From NCBI RefSeq assembly GCF_914767665.1, contig NC_059502.1, positions 44,875,812 through 44,939,811 on the forward strand: 64,000 bases of DNA, in the 5' to 3' direction. The first letter of the stretch is position 1; each line of letters begins with the position of its first letter. The position numbers were made by a program, and so were the translations under genes. The notes beneath the pieces are model-generated. The model searched no databases, had not been told where the DNA came from, and saw only the letters and a list, made by a program, of their open reading frames with translations. Positions 1 through 10,000 of the stretch are shown here, piece after piece. The DNA comes from Harmonia axyridis (Eukaryota > Arthropoda > Insecta > Coleoptera > Coccinellidae).

Positions 1-3000
1 AAATCAACAACAGAAGTCAGCCGTCCAATTGTGGTTACAGCAGCAATTGACCTTACCACGTGGGAGATTATAGCTACCCGCGTGTCATCCGAGTCCAAGA
101 AAATCAACAATGTGGAATGGCTTACTTGGATAATTGTTCATTAAACAAAAAGAAGGGAATAAGAACAGTCCCTTATACCAAAGTGGTTTCCTTAGACACG
201 TGTGTCAAGCTTTCGTCCCTGTGCAATACGATGAAAAGTGTTAGAATGAGAAACATAGAAGGAAATAACAAACAAATGAAATCAACAACAGAAGTCAGTC
301 GTGCATTTGTGGTTACAGCAGCAATTGACCTTAACACGTGGGGGATTATAGCTACCTGCGTGACATCCGAGTCCAAGAAAATCAACAATGTGGAATGGCC
401 TACGTGGATAATTGTTGATTGAACAAAAAGAAGGGAATAAGAACAGTCCCTCATACCAAAGTGGTTTCCTTAGACACGCGTGTCAAGCTTTCGTCCCTGT
501 GCAATACGATGAAAAGTGTTAGAATGAGAAACATTGAAGAAAATAACAAACGAATGGAATCAACAACAGAATTCAGTCGTGCATTTGTGGTTACAGCAGC
601 AATTGACCTTACCACGTGGGAGATTACAGCTACCTGCGTGACATCCGAGCCCAAGAAAATCAACAATCTGGAACGGCTTACTTGGATAATTGTTCATTAA
701 ACAAAAAGAAGGGAATAAGAACAGTCCCTTATACCAAAGTGGTTTCCTTAGACACGCGTGTCAAGCTTTCGTCCCTGTGCAATACGATGAAAAGTGTTAG
801 AATGAGAAACATTGAAGAAAATAACAAACGAATGGAATCAACAACAGAAGTCAGTCGTGCATTTGTGGATACAGCAGCAATTGACCTTACCACGTGGGAG
901 ATTACAGCTACCTGCGTGACATTCGAGCCCAAGAAAATCAACAATATGGAACGGCTCACTTGGATAATTGTTCATTAAACAAAAAAAAGGGAATAAGAAC
1001 AGTCCCTTATACCAAAGTGGTTTCCTTAGACACGTGTGTTAAGCTTTCGTCCCTGTGCAATACGATGAAAAGTGTTAGAATGAGAAACATTAAAGGAAAT
1101 AACAAACAAATGAAATCAACAACAGAAGTCAGTCGTGCATTTGTGGTTACAGCAGCAATTGACCTTACCACGTAAAAGATTATAGCTACCTGCGTGTCAT
1201 CCGAGTCCAAGAAAATCAACAATGTGGAATGGCTCACTTGGATAATTGATCATTATACAGAAAAAATGGAATAAGAACAGTCCCTTATACCAATGTGGTT
1301 TCCATAGACACGTGTGTCAAGCTTTCGTCCCTGTGCAATACGATGAGAAGTGTTAGAATGAGAAACATTGAAGGAAATAACAAACAAATGAAATCAACAA
1401 CAGAAGTCAGCCGTCCAATTGTGGTTACAGCAGCAATTGACCTTACCACGTGGGAGATTATAGCTACCTGCGTGACATCCGAGTCCAAGAAAATCAACAA
1501 TGTGGAATGGCATACTTGGATAATTGATCATTATACAGAAAGAATGAAGTAAGAACAGTCTCTTATACCAATGTGGTTTCCATAGACACGTGTGTCAAGC
1601 TTTCGTTCCTGTGCAATACGATGAGAAGTGTTAGAATGAGAAACATTGAAGGAAATAACAAACAAATCAAATCAACAACAGAAGTCAGTCGTGCATTTGT
1701 GATTACAGCAGCAATTGACCTTACCACGTGGGAGATTATAGCTACCTGCGTGACATCCGAGTCCAAGAAAATCAACAATGTGGAATGACTTACTTGAATA
1801 ATTGATCATTATACAGAAAGAATGAAGTAAGAACAGTCCCTTATACCAATGTGGTTTCCATAGACACGTGTGTCAAGCTTTCGTCCCTGTGCAATACGAT
1901 GAAAAGTGTTAGAATGAGAAACATTGAAGAAAATAACAAACGAATGAAATCAACAACAGAAGTCAGTCGTGCATTTGTGGTTACAGCAGCAATTGACCTT
2001 ACCACGTGGGAGATTATAGCTACCTGCGTGACATCCGAGTCCAAGAAAATCAACAATGTGGAACGGCTTACTTGGATAATTGTTCATTAAACAAAAAGAA
2101 GGAAATGAGAACAGTCCCTTATACCAAAGTGGTTTCCTTAGACACGTGTGTCAAGCTTTCGTCCCTGTGTAATACGATGAAAAGTGTTAGAATGAGAAAC
2201 ATTGAAGGAAATAACAAACAAATGAAATCAACAACAGAAGTCAGTCGTGCATTTGTGGTTACAGCAGCAATTGACCATACCACGTTAAAGATTATAGCTA
2301 CCTGCGTGTCATCCGAGTCCAAGAAAATCAATAATGTGGAATGGCTTACTTGGATAATTGATCATCAAACAGAAAGAAGGGAATAAGAACAGTCCCTTAT
2401 ACCAATGTGGTTTCCATAGACACGTGTGTCAAGCTTTCGTCCCTGTGCAATACGATGAGAAGTGTTAGAATGAGAAACATTGAAGGAAATAACAAACAAA
2501 TGAAATCAACAACAGAAGTCAGCCGTCCAATTGTGGTTACAGCAGCAATTGACCTTACCACGTGGGAGATTATAGCTACCCGCGTGTCATCCGAGTCCAA
2601 GAAAATCAACAATGTGGAATGGCTTACTTGGATAATTGTTCATTAAACAAAAAGAAGGGAATAAGAACAGTCCCTTATACCAAAGTGGTTTCCTTAGACA
2701 CGTGTGTCAAGCTTTCGTCCCTGTGCAATACGATGAAAAGTGTAAGAATGAGAAACATAGAATGAAATAACAAACAAATGACATCAACAACCGAAGTCAG
2801 ACGTGCATTTGTGGTTACAGCAGCAATTGACCTTACCACGTGGGATATTATAGCTACCTGCGTGACATCCGAGTCCAAGAAAATCAACAATGTGGAATGG
2901 CTTACTTGGATAATTGTTCATTAAACAAAAAGAAGGGAATAAGAACAGTCCCTTATACCAAAGTGGTTTCCTTAGACACGCGTGTCAAGCTTTCGTCCCT

Positions 3001-3398
3001 GTGCAATACGATGAAAAGTGTTAAAATGAGAAACATAGAAGGAAATAACAAACAAATGAAATCAACAACAGAAGTCAGTCGTGCATTTGTAGTTACAGCA
3101 GCAATTGACCTTACCACGTGGGAGATTATAGCTACCTGCGAGACATCCGAGTCCAAGAAAATCAACAATGTGGAATGGCCTACTTGGATAATTGTTGATT
3201 GAACAAAAAAAAGGAAATAAGAACAGTCCTTTATACCAAAGTGGTTTCCTTAGACACGTGTGTCAAGCTTTCATCCCTCAGCAATACGACAAAAAGTGTT
3301 AGAGTAAGAAACATTGAAGTAAATAACAAACGAATGAAATCAACAACAGAAGTCAACCGTCCAGTTTTGGTTACAGCAGCAATTGATCTTACCACGTG

Positions 3399-3521
3399 GA
3401 AGGAAATCAAAAATGTGGAATGGCTTAATAAGAAACATTGGAGGAAATAACAAACAAATGAAATCAACAACAGAAGTCAGCCGTCCAGTTTTGGTTACAG
3501 CAGCAATTGACCTTACCAATT
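3399..3521 (+). repeat. Extra 123-bp partial, chimeric satellite monomer
   Basis: After CCACGTGG at about 3392-3399 the sequence jumps to 'aaggaaatcaaaaatgtgg', skipping about 45 bp of the monomer. It then jumps again to the middle of another monomer ('agaaacattggagg'). The homologous arrays at 23.7-23.9 kb and 30.1-30.3 kb lack this insertion; alignment offsets change from 20471 to 20348 across it. It is a partial unit created by two breaks, the first directly at the E-box palindrome. Confidence 0.75.
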
Positions 3522-4080
3522 GAGAGATTGTAGCTACATGCGTGACATCCGAGACCAAAAAAAACAACAATGTGAAATGGCTTACTTGGATAATTGTTCA
3601 TTAAACAAAAAGAAGAGAATAAGAACAGTCCCTTATATCAATGTGGTTTCCTCAGACACGTGTGTCAAGCTTTCGTCTCTGTGCAATACGATAAAAAGTG
3701 TTAGAATGAGGAAGATTGAAGGAAATAACAAACAAATGAAATCAACAATAGAAGTCAGTCGTGCATTTGTGGTTACAGCAGCAATTGACCTTACCAATTG
3801 AGAGATTATAGCTACCTGCGTTACATCCGAGACCAAGAAAAACAACAATGTGAAATGGCTTACTTGGATAATTGTTCATTAAACAAAAAGAAGAGAATAA
3901 GAACAGTCCCTTATATTAATGTGGTTTCCTTAGACACGTGTGTCAAGCTTTCGTCTCTGTGCAATACGATGAAAAGTGTTATAATGAGGAAGATTGAAGG
4001 AAATAACAAACGAATGAAATCAACAACAGAAGTCAGTCGTGCATTTGTGGTTACAGCAGCAATTGACCTCACCAATTGAG
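3510..4080 (+). repeat. Satellite subfamily lacking the CCACGTGG palindrome
   Basis: Three successive monomers read CCAATTGAG where others read CCACGTGGG, and share other markers: 'gaccaagaaaaacaacaatgtg' and 'aggaagattgaagg'. The same trio recurs at about 23.86-24.43 kb and 30.25-30.82 kb in the same order, so it is a fixed block of the higher-order structure. The change removes one of the two CACGTG sites per unit while the HindIII-adjacent site stays. Confidence 0.8.
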
Positions 4081-4989
4081 AGATTATAGCTACCTGCGTG
4101 ACATCCGAGACCAAGAAAAACAACAATGTGAAATGGCTTACTTGGATAATTGTTCATCAAACAAAAAGAAGAGAATAAGAACAGTCCATTATATCAATGT
4201 GGTTTCCTTAGACACGTGTGTCAAGCTTTCGTCCCTGTGCAATACGATGAAAAGTGTTAGAATGAGAAACATTGAATTTAATAACAAACAAATGAAATCA
4301 ACAACAGAAGTCAGCCGTCCATTTATTGTTAAAGCAGCAATTGATTTTACCACGTGGGAGATTATAGCTACCTGCGTGACATCCGAGTCCAAGAAAATCA
4401 ACAATGTGAAATGGCTTATCTGGATAATTGTTCATCTAACAGAAAAAAGGAAATAAGAACAGTCCCTCATACCAATGTGGATTCCTTAGACACGTGTGTC
4501 AAGCTTTCGTCCGTGTGCAATACGATGAAAAGTGTTAGAATGAGAAACATTGAAGGAAATATCAAACAAATGAAATCAACAACAGAAGTCAGTCGTGCAT
4601 TTATGGTTACAGCAGCAATTGACCTTACCACGTGGGAGATTATAGCAACCTGCGTGACATCCGAGTCCAAGAAAATCAACAATGTGGAATGGCTTACTTG
4701 GATAATTGTTGATTAAACAAAAAAAAGGGAATAATAACAGTCCCTCATACCAAAGTGGTTTTCTCAGACACGTGTGTCAAGCTTTCGTCCCTGTGCAATA
4801 CGATGAAAAGTGTTAGAATGAGAAACATAGAAGGAAATAACAAACAAATGAAATCAACAACAGAATTCAGTCGTGCATTTGTGGTTACAGCAGCAATTGA
4901 CCTTACCACGTGGGAGATTATAGCTAGCTGCGTGACATCCTAGTCCGAGAAAATCAACAATGTGGAATGGCTTACTTGGATAATTGTTC

Positions 4990-6110
4990 ATTAAACAAAA
5001 AGGAGGGAATAAGAACAGTCCCTTATACCGAAGTGGTTTCCTTAGACACGCGTGTCAAGCTTTCGTCCCTGTGCAATACGATGAAAAGTGTTAGAATGAG
5101 AAACATTGAAGAAAATAACAAACGAATGAAATCAACAACAGAAGTCAGTCGTGCATTTGTGGTTACAGCAGCAATTGACCTTACCACGTGGGAGATTATA
5201 GCTACCTGCGTGACATCCGAGTCCAAGAAAATCAACAATGTGGAATGGCTTACTTGGATAATTGTTCATTAAACAAAAAGGAGGGAATAAGAACAGTCCC
5301 TTATACCGAAGTGGTTTCCTTAGACACGCGTGTCAAGCTTTCGTCCCTGTGCAATACGATGAAAAGTGTTAGAATGAGAAACATTGAAGAAAATAACAAA
5401 CGAATGAAATCAACAACAGAAGTCAGTCGTGCATTTGTGGTTACAGCAGCAATTGACCTTACCACGTGGGAGATTATAGCTACCTGCGTGACATCCGAGT
5501 CCAAGAAAATCAACAATGTGGAATGGCTTACTTGGATAATTGTTCATTAAACAAAAAGGAGGGAATAAGAACAGTCCCTTATACCGAAGTGGTTTCCTTA
5601 GACACGCGTGTCAAGCTTTCGTCCCTGTGCAATACGATGAAAAGTGTTAGAATGAGAAACATTGAAGAAAATAACAAACGAATGAAATCAACAACAGAAG
5701 TCAGTCGTGCATTTGTGGTTACAGCAGCAATTGACCTTACCACGTGGGAGATTATAGCTACCTGCGTGACATCCGAGTCCAAAAAAATCAACAATGTGGA
5801 ATGGCTTACTTGGATAATTGTTCATTAAACAAAAAGGAGGGAATAAGAACAGTCCCTTATACCGAAGTGGTTTCCTTAGACACGCGTGTCAAGCTTTCGT
5901 CCCTGTGCAATACGATGAAAAGTGTTAGAATGAGAAACATTGAAGAAAATAACAAACGAATGAAATCAACAACAGAAGTCAGTCGTGCATTTGTGGTTAC
6001 AGCAGCAATTGACCTTACCACGTGGGAGATTACAGCTACCTGCGTGACATCCGAGTCCAAGAAAATCAACAATGTGGAATGGCTTACTTGCATAATTGTT
6101 CATTAAACAA
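4990..6110 (+). repeat. Recently homogenised run of four near-identical 278-bp monomers
   Basis: Units starting near 4996, 5274, 5552 and 5830 share the private markers 'aaaaaggaggg' and 'ttataccgaagtgg', not seen in the other arrays, and differ from one another at only one or two positions. The corresponding place next to U2 (about 25.1 kb and 31.5 kb) has no such run, so it is a local expansion by single-monomer amplification after the module duplicated. Confidence 0.8.
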
Positions 6111-7688
6111 AAAGAAGGGAATAAGAACAGTCCCTTATACCAAAGTGGTTTCCTTAGACACGCGTGTCAAGCTTTCGTCCCTGTGCAATACAATGAAAAG
6201 TGTTAGAATGAGAAACATTGAAGAAAATAACAAACGAATGAAATCAACAACAGAAGTCAGTCGTGCATTTGTGGTTACAGCAGCAATTGACCTTACCACG
6301 TGGGAGATTATAGCTACCTGCGTGACATCCGAGTCCAAGAAAATCAACAATGTGGAATGGCTTACTTGCATAATTGTTCATTAAACAAAAAGAAGGGAAT
6401 AAGAACAGTCCCTTATACCAAAGTGGGTTCCTTAGACACGTGTGTCAAGCTTTCGTCCCTGTGCAATACGATGAAAAGTGTTAGAATGAGAAACATTGAA
6501 GGAAATAACAAACAAATGAAATCAACAACAGAAGTCAGTTGTGCATTTATGGTTACAGCAGCAATTGACCTTACCACGTTAAAGATTATAGCTACCTGCG
6601 TGTCATCCGAGTCCAAGAAAATCAACAATGTGGAATGGCTTACTTGGATAATTGATCATCATACAGAAAGACGGGAATAAGAACAGTGTCTCATACCAAT
6701 GTGGTTTCCATAGACACGTGTGTCAAGCTTTCGTCCCTGTGCAATACGATGAGAAGTGTTAGAATGAGAAACATTGAAGGAAATAACAAACTAATGAAAT
6801 CAACAACAGAAGTAAGCCGTCCAATTGTGGTTACAGCAGCAATTGATCTTACCACGTGGGAGATTATAGCTACCCGCGTGTCATCCGAGTCCAAGAAAAT
6901 CAACAATGTGGAATGGCTTACTTGGATAATTGTTCATTAAACAAAAAGAAGGGAATAAGAAGAGTCCCTTATACCAAAGTGGATTACTTAGACACGAGTG
7001 TCAAGCTTTCGTCCCTGTGCAATACGATGAAAAGTGTTAGAATGAGAAACATAGAAGGAAATAACAAACAAATGAAATCAACAACAGAAGTCAGTCGTGC
7101 ATTTGTGGTTACAGCAGCAATTGACCTTACCACTTGGGAGATTATAGCTACCTGCGTGACATCCGAGTCCAAGAAAATCAACAATGGGGAATGGCCTACT
7201 TGGATAATTGTTGATTAAACAAAGAAAAGAGAATAAGAACAGTCCCTTATACCAAAGTGGTTTCCTTAGACACGTGTGTCAAGCTTTCGTCCCTGTGCAA
7301 TACGATGAAAAGTGTTAGAATGAGAAACATAGAAGGAAATAAAAAACAAATGAAAACAACAACAGAAGTCAGTCGTGCATTTGTGGTTACAGCAGCAATT
7401 GACCTTACCACGTGGGAGATTATAGCTACCTACGTGACATCCGAGTCCAAGAAAATCGACTATGTGGAATGGTTTACTTGGATAATTGTTGATTGAACAA
7501 AAAGAAGGAAATAAGAACAGTCCCTCATACCAAAGTGGTTTCCTTAGACACGTGTGTCAAGCTTTCGTCCCTGTGCAATACGATGAAAAGTGTTAGAATG
7601 AGAAACATTGAAGGAAATAACAAACAAATGAAATCAACAACAGAAGTCAGTCGTGCATTTGTGGTTTCAGCAGCAATTGACCTTACCA

Positions 7689-7771
7689 CGAAAACTCCTT
7701 AAGTATAGAATTTGCTTGAGACCCCTCTCTTTTTATATCTACGTGAAATTGACTGAATGAACAAAAAAATA
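7689..7771 (+). repeat. 83-bp direct repeat, copy a (starts at the U1/satellite edge)
   Basis: The stretch starting CGAAAACTC and ending in an A-run closely matches 8388-8470, with roughly ten differences over the same length. Its first two bases coincide with the last two satellite bases, so the satellite junction lies exactly at the start of the repeat. It lacks TG...CA ends and a primer-binding site, so I do not call it an LTR. Confidence 0.8.
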
Positions 7772-7812
7772 TGCGGCGCACGCGCACTTCTCTATTTCAC
7801 CTAATAGACAAA

Positions 7813-7947
7813 GAGCCAGTTGCACCATTTGCCTAAACATTAATTAAAAATTTAAACGTTGATTACTCTATGATTTCTCAAGAGAAATCAGAAATTAATC
7901 AATGTTCAAATTTTAATCAATGTTTAGGCAAATGGTGCAACTTGCCC
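7813..7947. mobile_element. MITE-like foldback hairpin, about 135 bp
   Basis: The two ends are inverted repeats: AGTTGCACCATTTGCCTAAA near 7818 pairs with its reverse complement at 7923-7942, and the complementarity continues inwards with mismatches. The centre is a second palindrome, TGATTTCTC-AA-GAGAAATCA at 7871-7890. There is no coding capacity. CTAATA just outside each end (7801-7806 and about 7948) may be a target-site duplication, but I am not sure of it. The size and near-complete foldback fit a nonautonomous DNA element; family not assigned. An identical-length copy is in U2. Confidence 0.65.
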
Positions 7948-8911
7948 CTAATATTAGGTATATGGCTCGACCTGTACATAGTTAAGAAGAAGAAAAATAT
8001 TCTATGTTCGTCAACCATGCCGGGTTGACAAATTGTAAGTAACCTCAGTTTAGCGAACATTCTTCAAAGAGTTACTTTATAAACAGTTGTTGAAGTGATA
8101 TTTCTAGTGGAAAGTTTCATGTTTAAATAGTTAATTGTTTGAATATGGAGGTAATTTTTTTAATACTAGTTTAGGGATATTTTCATTTATTCGAATATTT
8201 TCAAATATCAGTTATATTTTATGTAGTTAGTTTTTTTTATTGGATTATGAATTTTCAACTTTCTTAACGAAAAATTTATTACAATTCAAGAAATTTCGAC
8301 TTTTAAGTTTCTTTTCATGTTTTCTGGAAGTCATAGACTACTCCATTCAATGAGAAATTGCAGTTTTCCTTAGTTGAAGTTTTTCCTCGAAAACTCTTCA
8401 AGTATAGAGTTTGCTTGAGACCCCTCTCTTTTTATATCTACGTAAATTTGACTGAATGAATAAAAAAATAAAGATTTTTCCGAAAAACTTTTCATTAGAA
8501 ATCTATAGGAATCTCTTCAACTTATGAACTGTTCAGCTTATACTCAAGTATTGCCATATTGCTGAAATTATCATCAACCAAGCTATCTGATAATGCAATA
8601 ATATACTGGGTGTGCCGTTTGAAATAAGAAGGTAGTAATCTGAAATTGATTAAATTTTCAGCACAAAATTATTATTAGTTTTCCATAAACAATAAGCCAT
8701 CGCGGTGAATCACTCTGTACATCATTATCATTCAGCCTTCTGCTTCCACTGAGGGATATAAATTTCGCCTTACTGGTTTATGACTGTTTTGCAATTATCT
8801 CTGGCCAAGCGTTTTTATAGACTATTTCAAGGGACTTTGGATATACTATATACAGAAATATTATAATTTCCAAAATGATTTCCACTATTATATTGTTATT
8901 TTTTTTTTCAG
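7948..8911. other. Noncoding spacer upstream of the USP10-like exons
   Basis: Apart from the internal 83-bp repeat copy, this AT-rich stretch shows no supported open frame, RNA gene or clear promoter. A first exon with the start of the USP10-like protein would be expected upstream of 8912, but I could not identify one. The gene copy may therefore be 5'-truncated, or its first exon may be very short or distant. Confidence 0.5.
8388..8470 (+). repeat. 83-bp direct repeat, copy b
   Basis: Second member of the pair with 7689-7771, about 700 bp downstream in the same orientation. Shared cores include 'tttgcttgagacccctctct' and 'gactgaatgaa'. The same pair occurs in U2 at about 32477 and 33176. 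This internal copy is probably the source, with the boundary copy made when the satellite junction formed; that direction is inference. Confidence 0.8.
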
Positions 8912-9031
8912 AATCTACATTTCTTGGAGTAAACTCAGTTAGAAGAAGAAGAGGTATTATTAATAATATATTATTTACCAATTCTAGTGAATACAAATTA
9001 TCCTGTAGAGTTAAACAAAAATTTTCTGCAA
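8912..9031 (+). CDS. USP10: USP10-like copy 1, candidate exon 1 of the visible chain
   Basis: A T-rich tract ending in CAG at 8909-8911 precedes a 120-nt segment open in the required frame, ending at A|GTAAGA. Both ends are phase 1, which fits the next exon. The encoded stretch has an Arg-rich run (VRRRRG) and no motif I recognise. The donor is GTAAGT in U2; a 4-bp deletion (TATA) just downstream changed it to GTAAGA here. The exon is supported by splice signals and phase only, not by recognised homology. Confidence 0.5.
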
Positions 9032-9112
9032 GTAAGAGATCTTAAAAGAATTATTCATGGTCAATATGAATATATAATATAATAATGAATCAACTAATAT
9101 CAACTTTTTCAG

Positions 9113-9520
9113 AAAATGAGTGTAGAAAATCTGTAATCAATTACAATGGATTATCAATTACAAAACCTTTTATCCAGAATGAGATGACAGGAAAACATTC
9201 GAAACCTTCAACTCCCCCTAGTTCAGCTGTAAAAACAGTTGAAATTAATGCAAGAGATAATACAGAGATAATCAAAAATGATACAATTTCCAAAAGGACA
9301 ATTGAAAAAATTGAAAGTAGCATCTCGAATAAAAATGAATCTAAAATTGAGGAGCCCACAGTAAATGTATGGAAAAAATCATGGGCTTGTCTATTTGATA
9401 AAGATGTTAAAACAATATCGAATGAGAAAATAGACAATAAAATAAATGATTCACATGTAACATCTTCAAAACATACAAAAGTAGTCAAAAAAATAGATTC
9501 AGCCACTCATATGTTAGGAG
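9113..9520 (+). CDS. USP10: USP10-like copy 1, N-terminal low-complexity exon
   Basis: The acceptor is 'ctttttcag' ending at 9112 and the donor is G|GTGAGT at 9521. The 408 nt are open and encode a Ser/Lys/Asn-rich, probably disordered region, as in the N-terminal half of USP10 proteins. Near the end is WKKSWACLFDKD (about 9370-9405), which matches the conserved KSW-S-LF segment that precedes the catalytic domain of animal USP10. A reading starting at ATG 9085 would begin inside the presumed intron and is less likely than splicing. Confidence 0.75.
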
Positions 9521-9663
9521 GTGAGTTCAAAACCATATCTTTTTTTATATATTTATCTTACTTTCAACTAACAATTTGCTTACATCTACAGTAGATAATT
9601 ATTTTACTTAGTTGAACCTATTTTACTCGATGAAAAGTGGAATGCTTTGGTTTTCACCTACAG

Positions 9664-9693
9664 ATATCAGTGAAAATTCAAGTTTCTATCATG
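9664..9693 (+). CDS. USP10: USP10-like copy 1, 30-nt microexon
   Basis: The segment lies between 'ttcacctacag' (ending 9663) and the donor GTTAGT (9694). It is phase 1 at both ends, so it adds exactly ten codons (D-I-S-E-N-S-S-F-Y-H) and keeps the frame from the N-terminal exon into the Cys-box exon. It is the same length and sequence in U2 (34457-34486). Skipping it would also preserve frame, so it could be an alternative cassette. Confidence 0.55.
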
Positions 9694-9718
9694 GTTAGTA
9701 ATATTTTTAAATTTTCAG

Positions 9719-9920
9719 AATTTCTCAAGAACTTTTAAATTGCTGGGACGCAAACCAGTTTTAAACCCAGGTGTTTACGAAACAAAAGTAACTTTTGTTA
9801 TATAAACTCAATATTACAAGCCTTACTTGCTTGCCCACCACTTTGTAATCTCCTCAAACGGCTATCAGAGAACTTCACTCACAATAATGCACTGAAATCA
9901 ATAACAATGAGTGAAAATAT
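9719..9920 (+). CDS. USP10: USP10-like copy 1, Cys-box exon (contains TAA)
   Basis: The acceptor 'aaattttcag' ends at 9718 and the donor is GTAAGT at 9921. In the frame set by both neighbouring exons the 202 nt encode, after the stop at 9736-9738, KPRCLRNKSNFCYINSILQA and then LLACPPLCNLL. This aligns with the USP10 Cys-box region, which in vertebrates runs PRGLINKG-WCYINATLQALVACPP. The Cys codon is 9796-9798 and the Asn of the oxyanion region follows. The stop interrupts reading about 20 codons before the Cys. The frame is otherwise intact to the donor, so a point mutation of a sense codon such as CAA or AAA is the simplest origin. Confidence 0.8.
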
Positions 9921-10000
9921 GTAAGTATAAATTAATATAATTTGCAACTCTGATTGAATAACAATTTTATATATGTATTTTCATTATTCAACTAATCCAG

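Larger units (their letters stand above)
1..7690 (+). repeat. 278-bp satellite array, plus orientation (left arm of U1)
   Basis: Head-to-tail copies of a 278-bp monomer, about 27 units, entering from beyond the window. Typical landmarks in each unit are a HindIII site (AAGCTT) directly after the palindrome GACACGCGTGTC or its GACACGTGTGTC variant, the palindrome CCACGTGG, and an A-rich stretch before 'gaataagaacagtccc'. Neighbouring units usually differ by a few percent. The period is shown by recurring anchors at 5188, 5466, 5744, 6022 and 6300. Open frames of 70-120 codons occur on both strands but change frame from unit to unit because 278 is not a multiple of 3, so I do not call genes. 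Parts of this arm (about 2.6-4.9 kb and 6.7-7.7 kb) match the plus arm next to U2 at shifts of about 20.3-20.5 kb and more. The arm ends abruptly inside a CCACGTGG palindrome at the U1 boundary. Confidence 0.95.

Noticed and set aside
5041..5070. CENP-B box in the monomer
   Set aside because: The closest match, around 'tttcgtccctgtgcaatacg', lacks the required downstream A and CGGG bases of the nTTCGnnnnAnnCGGGn core.
1..7690. CRISPR array or bacterial direct repeats
   Set aside because: The repeats are contiguous 278-bp monomers without unique spacers, and the context is eukaryotic.
7689..8470. Short LTR retrotransposon (TRIM) made by the 83-bp direct repeats
   Set aside because: There are no TG...CA ends, no primer-binding site or polypurine tract, and no target duplication. 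The first copy directly abuts satellite.
8605..8640. 'actgggtgtgccgtttgaaata' as the end of a DNA transposon
   Set aside because: It looks like a repeat-family end, but I found no matching inverted end or target duplication nearby.
8778..8996. 72-codon minus-strand frame (also 33566-33784)
   Set aside because: It is hydrophobic and low complexity, overlaps the candidate exon at 8912-9031 on the other strand, and has no recognisable domain.
9085..9594. Unspliced 169-codon gene starting at ATG 9085
   Set aside because: The KSW-LF motif and in-phase joins show that 9113-9520 is an exon. The extra codons at both ends are intron read-through.
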